Below, in pieces: positions 1 through 7,664 of a stretch of 64,000 nt of DNA (its first letter is position 1; every line of letters begins with the position of its first letter). This stretch comes from an uncultured Bacteroidales bacterium (GTDB taxonomy: Bacteria; Bacteroidota; Bacteroidia; Bacteroidales; CAIXZF01): the NCBI GenBank assembly GCA_903923925.1, contig CAIXZF010000081.1:36446-100445 (forward strand). The letters run 5' to 3'. A program made the position numbers and the translations under genes. Below the pieces are notes generated by a model. It saw nothing but the letters and a program-made list of their open reading frames with translations, had not been told where the DNA came from and searched no databases.

Positions 1-1018
1 TTTCATGAATCAGTCTTATTATTTGCTCGAGGGAAGGAGATTCTATGCTATCAAGTAGGCTTCTGTTATGGTTTACAAAATTTCCGGTTCTGCTTAAATT
101 TTTCAGGGTATTTGCCGGATTTCCAATCTCAATATTCTTTAAGGTTAAGTAGCGATGAAATGCTCTTACGCATGCAATAGTGGGATCAGGAAGTGATCCT
201 TTCACTTTAAAAGGGGAATTATCGAGAGGCACAGTGCCTCTGGCAAGTCTCTGGTTATCGCCGGGAACTCCATACAGAATAACCTGGTCGCCGGAGCCCG
301 CTGCAGCCGTTGTAACAGCATTATCGAATTCCAGTTCTGTAACTGCAGGCTCTACAGAAACTATCCTCGTTTTATCTCCGATTTTCTGCCCCGACTGAAA
401 CGATACAGTATAAAAATTCTCATGGTAATTTAACGCACAAGCCCCTGAACCATAATAATTCCCAATATCAGACCATAACCAGTTAGAAGGAATCAGATCG
501 GAATTCCAGAGTTGGGCATCAGCAAGAATAGTTCCTGCCACAATCTTTATCCCGGCATGTGCAATAGTTTTGTAAAAACGCCCGAATACACTATCCTCAC
601 TCCATTTCTCTACTCGTTGAGATGCAAAGGTTGGATCGCCACTACCTCTCAGGTATAAATTACCATGCAATATTGAATCCTTGTCGATATAGCTATCATG
701 CTCAAGATATGTTTTAAAAGTATAGTTTTTCCCAAGCTTTATCCAGGCAGGATAAGTAAGAACGAGTTTTAAAACAGAAGCGGGAGTTAGCGCAATTTCA
801 GGCTGGTGTGAAGCAAGCAACCTTCCATCCGAAACTCTGATAACTGCAATACTCCAGGAGGCATGCCGCATTTCACCATCTGAATTCAATTCCTCGATGG
901 CGTTCTGAAGTTCATTCTGAATAGTCTCCTTTTTCTTTTGCTGAGCAAATGTAAAATCAGGAAAAACAAAGAATGCGAACACTAAAAGATGCAAAAACAA
1001 ATTTTTATGATAATTCAC
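1..1018 (-). CDS. dacB: D-alanyl-D-alanine carboxypeptidase/endopeptidase, PBP4 (S13) family, partial
   Basis: Penicillin-binding protein of peptidase family S13, which trims or cleaves peptidoglycan cross-links in the periplasm. It reads on the minus strand without a stop from 1018 to the window edge, so the C-terminal part is missing. The N-terminus is a signal peptide (hydrophobic run ending FTFAQQ). The SxxK active-site motif is visible as TPASVLKL, and the family block around W-SDIGNYYGSGACALNY follows. The SxN and KTG motifs would lie beyond the window start. I chose the GTG at 1018 because it is the only plausible initiator that keeps the whole signal peptide. It is divergent from sixA, 56 bases away. 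The family call is firm; the symbol is by family only. Confidence 0.85.
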   Translation of the reverse strand, partial: MNYHKNLFLHLLVFAFFVFPDFTFAQQKKKETIQNELQNAIEELNSDGEMRHASWSIAVIRVSDGRLLASHQPEIALTPASVLKLVLTYPAWIKLGKNYTFKTYLEHDSYIDKDSILHGNLYLRGSGDPTFASQRVEKWSEDSVFGRFYKTIAHAGIKIVAGTILADAQLWNSDLIPSNWLWSDIGNYYGSGACALNYHENFYTVSFQSGQKIGDKTRIVSVEPAVTELEFDNAVTTAAAGSGDQVILYGVPGDNQRLARGTVPLDNSPFKVKGSLPDPTIACVRAFHRYLTLKNIEIGNPANTLKNLSRTGNFVNHNRSLLDSIESPSLEQIIRLIHE

Positions 1019-1062
1019 AATAGTTTAACAATTTAGATAAGAGGTCAAAATTAAATAAAAAC

Positions 1063-1070
1063 TAACTTTG
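1063..1070 (+). promoter_or_regulatory. candidate Bacteroidota -7 box upstream of sixA
   Basis: TAACTTTG matches the Bacteroidota -7 consensus TAnnTTTG. It ends only four bases before the sixA ATG, so a transcript starting about 7 nt downstream would be leaderless or nearly so. I see no TTG at the usual -33 distance, so support is partial. Confidence 0.35.
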
Positions 1071-1074
1071 CTAT

Positions 1075-1569
1075 ATGAAAACCTTATTGATAGTTAGACA
1101 TGCAAAGGCCGACTGGCAAATGCCAGGTCAGAAAGATCAGGACAGACCACTGATAAACAGGGGGATTAAACGTACAGAATTAATTTCTGATTTCCTTAAA
1201 AATAAAAATATTAATCCTGACTTAATAGTGGCAAGTTCAGCGATCAGAGCGGCACAAACTGCAAAATTATTAGCTAAAGGTCTGGATTTCAATGAATCTA
1301 AAATTATTTTCAATCCTAACATTTACCATTGGTCGCATGTCGATTTATTTGATGTTTTCCTTGAAATTCCGGATGATGTAAATACAATGATACTTGTTGG
1401 TCACAACCCTACATTAACCGACTTTTCGAACATTTTCCTCGACCATCCTATTGAGAACTTACCAACAACCGGTGTTGTCTGTATTTCTTTCGACACCAAT
1501 GTTTGGTCCGATATACGGAAATCAACCACAAAAACCGAATTCGTAATTTTTCCGAAAATGCTCCAGTAA
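1075..1569 (+). CDS. sixA: SixA-type phosphohistidine phosphatase
   Basis: A 164-residue member of the histidine phosphatase superfamily, likely removing phosphate from phosphohistidine proteins in the cytoplasm. The catalytic RHA motif is at residues 8-10 (LIVRHAKAD), where His9 would be the phospho-acceptor. The second catalytic histidine lies in VGHNPTL near residue 107. Length agrees with SixA. The stop codon at 1567-1569 lies just before the ppk start at 1575, so the two genes are probably co-transcribed; a phosphatase beside polyphosphate kinase is a common Bacteroidota arrangement. The natural substrate cannot be told from sequence, and the protein could equally be a general small-molecule phosphatase of the same fold. 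Confidence 0.85.
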   Translation: MKTLLIVRHAKADWQMPGQKDQDRPLINRGIKRTELISDFLKNKNINPDLIVASSAIRAAQTAKLLAKGLDFNESKIIFNPNIYHWSHVDLFDVFLEIPDDVNTMILVGHNPTLTDFSNIFLDHPIENLPTTGVVCISFDTNVWSDIRKSTTKTEFVIFPKMLQ

Positions 1570-1574
1570 GCTAT

Positions 1575-3644
1575 ATGCCTAAAAAAATCGATTATAAGCT
1601 TATTAACAGGGAAGAAAGCTGGCTATATTTCAATGAGCGTGTTCTGCAGGAGGCAGCCGATAAGGATGTGCCTTTAATTGACCGCTTAAAATTTCTTGGT
1701 ATTTTTTCAAATAATCTCGACGAATTTTTCAGGGTAAGAGTAGCCACAATTACCAGGATGTTGAAATGGAAAGAAACAGATTCATATCTTCTTAATATTA
1801 ACCCAAAAAAAGTACTAAAAAAAATACTTGAACTTGACCAAAAATATTCGATCGAATTTCATTCAATCTATAATGAAATCCTTGATGAATTGGAAAAGCA
1901 GAATATTTTTATCGTTAACGAAAAAAAATTATCAAAAGAACAAGGAGAATTAGTAAGAAGGTATTTCCAGAACCAGGTTAGACCTAATCTATTCCCTATA
2001 ATGCTGAGCAACAGCGACATGAAACTCCCTTTAAAAGATAATTCTATCTATTTGGGTGTCGCAATGCAAAATTCCGGAAAGTTGTTAAAAGATAAATTTT
2101 CAATTATCAAGATACCTACCGGACAGCTTTCCAGGTTCTTTATTTTTCCTAAGGTTGACGATAAATCTTACATTATCTTATTAGACGATGTGATCAGGTA
2201 TTGCCTGGATGACATTTTTTCAATATTCAAGTATGATAAAATACGGGCGTATACAATAAAATTCACCAGGGATGCTGAACTGGATATCGACAGTGATATC
2301 TCGAAAAGCTTCATGGAAAATATTTCAGATAGCTTGAAAAAAAGAACTGCAGGAGATCCTGTTCGATTCATTTACGACAAAGATATTCCTGAATTATTAT
2401 TGAAGACAATTGTTAAGAAACTTAAAATCAACGATGATGACGCTATGGTACCAAGTGGAAGATACCATAACTTTAAAGATTTTACCTCCTTCCCGAATGT
2501 TGGAGGACAAGCGCTGGAATATCCCAAATTGGTTCCACTTCCACATAAAGATCTGGAGGGCAAAGTAAGCATCTTTGATGCTATCCGGAAGAATGATATC
2601 ATGCTTCACTTCCCTTACCAGAGCTTCAATTACATAATCGACCTGATCAGGGAGGCCTCCATTGATCCGAAAGTGCGCTCTATCCGAATGAGTTTATACC
2701 GGCTTGCTAATAAGTCTAACATTGTGAACGCCCTTATTAATGCAGCAAGAAATGGCAAATCTGTTACAGTTTTTATGGAGCTGCAGGCTCGTTTCGATGA
2801 AGAAGCAAATATTTACTTTGCAGAGCGCTTACAAGAAGAGGGCGTTCGAATAATTCAGGGTATTCCCGGTTTTAAAGTTCATGGTAAGTTGATGCTTATC
2901 CGGAGAAAAGAGCAGACTAATAATGTTTATTACGGGCTAATTTCTACAGGAAATTTCAATGAAAGTACTGCAAGAATTTATGCTGATGATTGCCTGATGA
3001 CTGTTGACCCTCAGATAAATCAGGAAATCCTTAAAGTTTTTGATCTATTTGATGCGAATTTCAAACAGCAGCGATTTAAAGAACTTATTGTTTCACCTTT
3101 CAGGATGCGGGAACATTTTATTACACTTCTTAAAAACGAAATAAAAAATGCTAAAGCCGGCAAAGAGGCCTGGGCTATCATTAAACTTAATAATCTTGTT
3201 GATGAAGTTATTGTTAAACAATTAATTAATGCTGCCAACCAGGGAGTTAAATTGAAATTAATTATCCGGGGATCCTGTGTTATTCATCCAGAAATACTTA
3301 ATATTCAGGACAATATGGAGATTATCAGCATCGTTGACAGATTTCTCGAACATTCCAGAATATTGGTATTCTGCAACGGTGGAAAAGAGCTTTACTATAC
3401 CACATCAGCGGATTGGATGGGACGAAATTTCGACAACAGAATAGAAGTTGCTGTCCCGGTTAAAAGTCCTGCAATACAGAATGAGCTCAAAAACATGTTG
3501 CTTATTCAGCTCAAAGACAATGTGAAAGCCAGAGTAATGGGTAAAAACAAAATCAATAAATACAGAACTACATCAGACGACTTCCCCGTTAGAAGTCAGT
3601 TTGAAATCTATAACTACTTTTACAAACAATTGTCACCCGAATAA
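1575..3644 (+). CDS. ppk1: polyphosphate kinase 1
   Basis: Polymerises the gamma-phosphate of ATP into inorganic polyphosphate, reversibly. From the ATG at 1575 the protein is 689 residues, the usual PPK1 length. An in-frame GTG at 1503 would overlap sixA by 67 bases and add a non-homologous tail, so I rejected it. The N-terminal block (REESWLYFNERVLQEA, then NNLDEFFRVRVA) is diagnostic. The autophosphorylated histidine sits in FKVHGKLMLI at about His436, and the second catalytic histidine in LEHSRILVF at about His593; both match the E. coli positions closely. The gene sits between sixA and moeA with gaps of 5 and 4 bases, so it is part of the same transcription unit. Confidence 0.95.
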   Translation: MPKKIDYKLINREESWLYFNERVLQEAADKDVPLIDRLKFLGIFSNNLDEFFRVRVATITRMLKWKETDSYLLNINPKKVLKKILELDQKYSIEFHSIYNEILDELEKQNIFIVNEKKLSKEQGELVRRYFQNQVRPNLFPIMLSNSDMKLPLKDNSIYLGVAMQNSGKLLKDKFSIIKIPTGQLSRFFIFPKVDDKSYIILLDDVIRYCLDDIFSIFKYDKIRAYTIKFTRDAELDIDSDISKSFMENISDSLKKRTAGDPVRFIYDKDIPELLLKTIVKKLKINDDDAMVPSGRYHNFKDFTSFPNVGGQALEYPKLVPLPHKDLEGKVSIFDAIRKNDIMLHFPYQSFNYIIDLIREASIDPKVRSIRMSLYRLANKSNIVNALINAARNGKSVTVFMELQARFDEEANIYFAERLQEEGVRIIQGIPGFKVHGKLMLIRRKEQTNNVYYGLISTGNFNESTARIYADDCLMTVDPQINQEILKVFDLFDANFKQQRFKELIVSPFRMREHFITLLKNEIKNAKAGKEAWAIIKLNNLVDEVIVKQLINAANQGVKLKLIIRGSCVIHPEILNIQDNMEIISIVDRFLEHSRILVFCNGGKELYYTTSADWMGRNFDNRIEVAVPVKSPAIQNELKNMLLIQLKDNVKARVMGKNKINKYRTTSDDFPVRSQFEIYNYFYKQLSPE

Positions 3645-3648
3645 ACCG

Positions 3649-4824
3649 ATGATCACATTTGAAGAAGCAATAAAAATAGTAAGCAGTATCCCTTTCACCA
3701 TTTCAACTGAATCCATTGAACTAAGCAGCTCTGTTGGACGTATTCTTGCTGAGGATGTATTTTCCGACATGGATATGCCTCCCTTCGATAAATCTGCGAT
3801 GGACGGCTATGCTTGTCTGCAGAGCGATCTGCCAGGGCCGTTGAAAGTTCTGGAAATTATTCCCGCCGGAGTGCAGCCGTCCGAAACAATAACTCCCGGA
3901 TACTGCTCTAAGATTATGACAGGTGGTATAGTTCCAGCTGGCGCTGATTGTATCCTGAAAGTTGAAGAAACCGAATCATCCGGCGAGGGTTATATCCGGT
4001 TTACATCAAAGTATACTTTTCATAATATTTGCTTTAAAGGCGAAGACATTAAAACCGGCGACCGTGTTTTAACAAAGGGCACTGAAATACAACCTCAGCA
4101 TATTGCTGTTATGGCTGCAGTTGGCTACTGCAATCCATTGGTTAACAAAAAGTTACGAGCAGGGATACTGGTTACAGGCGATGAACTGGTTGAGCCTCAT
4201 AAAAAACCATCTGACACAAAGATCCGCAATAGTAATGGCTGGCAGATTATAGCACAATGCCTTCGCGCCGGATTGGAACCTAATTACTATGGTATAATTC
4301 CTGACGAGCAGGATAATCTCTTTTTATTTATTCAAAAGTCATTGAATGAAAATAATATCCTCTTATTAACAGGTGGCGTTTCAATGGGTGATTTCGATTA
4401 TGTACCAGCGATGCTGAGGAAAGCTGGTGTTGAAATTATTTTTGAAAAAGTAGCAGTTCAGCCTGGAAGTCCAACACTTTTTGGTAAAACTGAAAACTGC
4501 TTTGTTTTCGGGCTACCTGGTAATCCTGTTTCTACTTTTGTTCAATTTGAGTTGATGGTAAGGGCTTTAGCCAATAAACTAAATGGATTGGATTATCAGC
4601 CACGAATGCTGCCACTTCAGTTAGCCGCTACCTATAGCCGAAAAAAAGCTTTCAGGAAATCTTTTTTTCCTGTAAAAGTTGATGCGTCTGGAAAAGTGAA
4701 AGCACTTGAATATCACGGTTCAGCTCATATTTTTTCATTTTCTGAAGCCAATGCAATTGCCTCCATTGAGGCTGGCTGTTTTGAAATCCCGGAAGGAGAT
4801 TATATAAATGTTAGATTCATATAA
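3649..4824 (+). CDS. moeA: molybdopterin molybdenumtransferase MoeA
   Basis: Inserts molybdate into adenylylated molybdopterin, the last step of molybdenum-cofactor synthesis. From the ATG at 3649 the product is 391 residues, normal for MoeA. A TTG at 3601 in the same frame would overlap ppk and adds nothing conserved. Family blocks visible in order are MPPFDKSAMDGYA, the central MoCF-type domain with TGDELV, TGGVSMGDFDYV, and GLPGNPVSTFVQF; the C-terminal beta domain follows. It begins 4 bases after the ppk stop and overlaps the moaA start by 17 bases, indicating translational coupling in a cofactor operon. Confidence 0.95.
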   Translation: MITFEEAIKIVSSIPFTISTESIELSSSVGRILAEDVFSDMDMPPFDKSAMDGYACLQSDLPGPLKVLEIIPAGVQPSETITPGYCSKIMTGGIVPAGADCILKVEETESSGEGYIRFTSKYTFHNICFKGEDIKTGDRVLTKGTEIQPQHIAVMAAVGYCNPLVNKKLRAGILVTGDELVEPHKKPSDTKIRNSNGWQIIAQCLRAGLEPNYYGIIPDEQDNLFLFIQKSLNENNILLLTGGVSMGDFDYVPAMLRKAGVEIIFEKVAVQPGSPTLFGKTENCFVFGLPGNPVSTFVQFELMVRALANKLNGLDYQPRMLPLQLAATYSRKKAFRKSFFPVKVDASGKVKALEYHGSAHIFSFSEANAIASIEAGCFEIPEGDYINVRFI

Positions 4825-5608
4825 AAGAAATATTAATTACCTCAGAATATCAGTTACCGACCGGTGTAACCTCAGATGCACATACTGCATGCCCGAAGAT
4901 GGTGTAAAAATGCTTCATCATGAAGATATTCTCAGTTATGAGGAAATAACTGAAATAGTAAAAGTTGCAGTTGCCAATGGGATTACAAAAGTACGAATAA
5001 CAGGGGGTGAACCACTAGTGCGTAAAGGAATTACAGATCTTGTTTCTATGATTTCGGGAATTCCTGGTATAGCAGATCTGGCAATGACAACGAATGCAAT
5101 TCTGCTTAGCAACTATGCTAATGAATTAAAGAAGGCAGGTTTGAACCGTATAAATATCAGTCTTGACTCAGTTAATCCTGAAAAATTCCGATCCATTACC
5201 AGGGGCGGCAATATAAATGATGTTTTCAACGGTATTAAAGCAGCAAAAGAAGCAGGCCTTCTCCCTATAAAAATCAATTGTGTTATCAGTAAATCAAAAG
5301 AGGAAACTGATGCCCTTGAAGTAGCAGACTTTTGCAGAAACAACAAGCTTGAAATTCGATTTATCCATCAAATGAGCCTTAAAGACGGACAATTCTCGGT
5401 GGTTGAAGGTGGCGATGGCGGACATTGTGCAAGCTGTAACAGGCTTCGGCTAACTGCTGATGGGAAAATTAAACCATGTCTCTTCAACGATATGGAATTT
5501 AATGCCAGGGAACTTGGCGCCGAAAATGCCATTTTAATGGCTATCGGAAAAAAACCTGCAAACGGAACTGTTAATTGTTCCGGACATTTTTACAACATAG
5601 GAGGATAA
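4808..5608 (+). CDS. moaA: MoaA-type GTP 3',8-cyclase, compact form
   Basis: Radical SAM enzyme of the MoaA family, which converts GTP to 3',8-cyclo-GTP for molybdopterin synthesis. The SAM-binding [4Fe-4S] cysteines are C20, C24 and C27 (DRCNLRCTYCMPEDG). The second, substrate-side cluster is C207, C210 and C224 (HCASCNRLRLTADGK then PC). The RLR pair and the C-terminal GG are kept. At 266 residues it is about 60 shorter than typical MoaA. The loss lies between RFIHQMS and the second cluster, where usual family members carry an extra stretch of roughly 50 residues. It overlaps moeA and abuts moaC, so a role in cofactor synthesis is well supported; whether the compact form catalyses exactly the same step is inference. 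Confidence 0.85.
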   Translation: MLDSYKRNINYLRISVTDRCNLRCTYCMPEDGVKMLHHEDILSYEEITEIVKVAVANGITKVRITGGEPLVRKGITDLVSMISGIPGIADLAMTTNAILLSNYANELKKAGLNRINISLDSVNPEKFRSITRGGNINDVFNGIKAAKEAGLLPIKINCVISKSKEETDALEVADFCRNNKLEIRFIHQMSLKDGQFSVVEGGDGGHCASCNRLRLTADGKIKPCLFNDMEFNARELGAENAILMAIGKKPANGTVNCSGHFYNIGG

Positions 5609-5609
5609 A

Positions 5610-6074
5610 ATGGCAAATGAATTATCTCATACAAATCAACAAGGCAAAGCGAATATGGTGGATGTAAGCGCAAAGCCTCCAATGGTTCGCACAGCAACTG
5701 CCACAGGATTTATCAGACTGAAACCTGAGACAATATCGCTGATCAAAGAGAATCAGCTTAAAAAAGGTGATGTACTTACTGTTGCTGAGATCGCCGGCAT
5801 TCAGGCTGCAAAAAACACATCAATGCTTATCCCCTTATGTCATCCTCTGCAGTTAACTAAAGTTGATGTAAAATGCAGACTAACCTCTGACGGAATAATT
5901 GCAGATAGTTTTACAAAATGTATTGGCCAAACTGGTGTGGAGATGGAATCTTTAACTGCCGTTTCCGTATCTTTGCTTACTATCTATGACATGTGCAAGG
6001 CTGTTGATAAGGAAATGAAAATCGAAAACATTGAATTGCTCATCAAAACAAAGGAACTTCCACAAAAAGACTAA
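5610..6074 (+). CDS. moaC: cyclic pyranopterin monophosphate synthase MoaC
   Basis: Acts after MoaA, rearranging 3',8-cyclo-GTP to cyclic pyranopterin monophosphate in the cytoplasm. The protein has 154 residues, typical for MoaC. Family motifs are clear: NMVDVSAKPPMVRTATA near the N-terminus, then KNTSMLIPLCHPLQLTKVDV, GVEMESLTAVS, and the catalytic region MCKAVDKEM. It begins one base after the moaA stop and is preceded by GGAGGA, one of the few convincing Shine-Dalgarno sequences here. The next gene encodes a further molybdopterin enzyme. moaD, moaE and mobA are not in the window and must lie elsewhere. Confidence 0.96.
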   Translation: MANELSHTNQQGKANMVDVSAKPPMVRTATATGFIRLKPETISLIKENQLKKGDVLTVAEIAGIQAAKNTSMLIPLCHPLQLTKVDVKCRLTSDGIIADSFTKCIGQTGVEMESLTAVSVSLLTIYDMCKAVDKEMKIENIELLIKTKELPQKD

Positions 6075-6086
6075 ACTATAACTACA

Positions 6087-7037
6087 ATGGTATATAAAGA
6101 AAATAAAAAACTCAGTGTTGTCTCTGTTAATACTTCCACAAAAAAAGGTGTTGTTAAGTCTCCTGTAGAGTTCATCGACCTATATTCATCCGGGGTTCGG
6201 GGAGATGCTCATGCATCAACTGCAGGCATCAGGCAGGTTAGTATGCTGGCTAAAGAGAGCATCGACAGGTTTTCAAAAGAATCAGCTAAACAATTCAGAT
6301 ACGGCGATTTTGCGGAGAATATAACCACCGAAGGCTTTGAGCTTTATATGACACATCCTCTCGATCGTTTTATATGTGGAGATGTGGTTCTGGAAGTCAC
6401 CCAGATCGGAAAGAAATGTCATGGGGGATTTTGCGCCATTTTTCGTGAAGTCGGTAATTGTGTGATGCCCAAGGAAGGAATTTTTGCCAGGGTACTGAAT
6501 CCCGGAATTATTAAACCGGGCGATGCCTTAGTGTATCAGCAAAAGGTTTACTTCACTATGGTAATAACCCTTAGCGACCGTGCCAGCCAGGGTATCTATG
6601 AAGACAAAAGCGGCCCTGCTATTGAACAGAAACTTGAGCAGTATTTCAAGCAGAATTACATGAAATATTGTATCAAATCGAGTATAATTGCCGACAATCC
6701 ATACCAGCTAAAGGAACTTCTGCTGCTCGCTAAACAGGAGAACGTAGATTTTATATTTACCACAGGAGGAACAGGAATAGGTCCCCGCGACATTACGCCC
6801 GAAGTAATTAAACCCTTACTCGACAAGGAAATTCCGGGAATAATGGACAATATCCGGTTTAAATACGGACAAGATAAACCAAATGCTCTGATTAGCAGAT
6901 CAATTGCCGGAGTTATGGGGAATTCCCTGGTTTTTGCCCTACCGGGCAGTGTTCGGGCAGTAAATGAATATATTACTGAGATTGAAGGATCATTAAAGCA
7001 TATGGCTTACATGCTTCATGGTCTGGATACTCATTAA
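6087..7037 (+). CDS. MOSC domain-MogA/MoaB fusion protein
   Basis: A 316-residue two-domain protein. Residues about 10-150 form a MOSC domain with the conserved cysteine in GKKCHGGFCAIF, a fold used to carry or transfer sulfur or bind molybdenum cofactor. Residues about 158-312 form a MogA/MoaB domain that adenylylates molybdopterin, with ITLSDRASQG, FTTGGTGIGPRDITPE and FALPGSVRAV. It closes the moeA-moaA-moaC block. The fusion suggests that adenylylation and a sulfuration or cofactor-handling step are coupled. The stop overlaps tail-to-tail with the stop of iorB on the other strand, leaving no intergenic space. Confidence 0.88.
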   Translation: MVYKENKKLSVVSVNTSTKKGVVKSPVEFIDLYSSGVRGDAHASTAGIRQVSMLAKESIDRFSKESAKQFRYGDFAENITTEGFELYMTHPLDRFICGDVVLEVTQIGKKCHGGFCAIFREVGNCVMPKEGIFARVLNPGIIKPGDALVYQQKVYFTMVITLSDRASQGIYEDKSGPAIEQKLEQYFKQNYMKYCIKSSIIADNPYQLKELLLLAKQENVDFIFTTGGTGIGPRDITPEVIKPLLDKEIPGIMDNIRFKYGQDKPNALISRSIAGVMGNSLVFALPGSVRAVNEYITEIEGSLKHMAYMLHGLDTH

Positions 7038-7624
7038 TGATCTTTTATCTGACTTAGCGCAAATTCATGCCCTGCATTCAATGCAGCGAGATTCATTGAA
7101 ATGATATCGTCGCCTTTGCGCTGAAAAATAGCTTTTATTGCTTCTTGAAGTTCTTCAAAACTGACACCCAAAAACGGAGATGCAGCACCTAAAATGACCA
7201 CATTGGCACATTTCCCGGACCCCAGATCGCGGGCGATAGCATCCGCATCGAGTGCAATATGATTATTAATAGATTCAACCTCTGCCATAATTTCATGCAT
7301 TTCAGGGTAGTTGCCAATATTAATATACGGTTTAGTATTTGTAATCAGCCATCCATCAGGTCCTAACATCGGCAGATACCTCAACGATTCCATGGGTTCC
7401 ACAGAAATAATCATATCTGCTTTCCCAATCGGAATCAGATCAGAATAAATTTCATTGTCAGAAATCCTCAGATTCGAGGTTACATCGCCGCCGCGCTGGC
7501 TCATTCCATGAGTTTCAGCCTGTTTCAGAAACATTCCAAGGTTAACAGCTGCAGTTCCAATGATTGCTGCAATCGACAAAATACCTTGTCCCCCCACTCC
7601 CGCTAATATAATATCACGCTTCAT
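7034..7624 (-). CDS. iorB: indolepyruvate:ferredoxin oxidoreductase, beta subunit
   Basis: Gamma-domain-type subunit of a 2-oxoacid:ferredoxin oxidoreductase that decarboxylates aryl pyruvates such as indolepyruvate to acyl-CoA. At 196 residues it has the usual length. Recognisable blocks are the N-terminal ILAGVGGQGILS, then ETHGMSQRGGDV, characteristic of IorB. It lies 40 bases downstream of iorA on the same strand, matching the two-subunit enzyme. The 3' end is convergent with, and overlaps by a few bases, the MOSC-MogA gene. Substrate preference (indole-, phenyl- or hydroxyphenylpyruvate) cannot be read from sequence. Confidence 0.9.
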   Translation of the reverse strand: MKRDIILAGVGGQGILSIAAIIGTAAVNLGMFLKQAETHGMSQRGGDVTSNLRISDNEIYSDLIPIGKADMIISVEPMESLRYLPMLGPDGWLITNTKPYINIGNYPEMHEIMAEVESINNHIALDADAIARDLGSGKCANVVILGAASPFLGVSFEELQEAIKAIFQRKGDDIISMNLAALNAGHEFALSQIKDH

Positions 7625-7664
7625 ATCTCTTGATTTTCAGAGCTTTAAATTCATTTTTTACTAA

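Noticed and set aside
1503..1574. Upstream GTG start for ppk
   Set aside because: It overlaps sixA by 67 bases and adds residues not seen in PPK1; the ATG at 1575 fits the family start.
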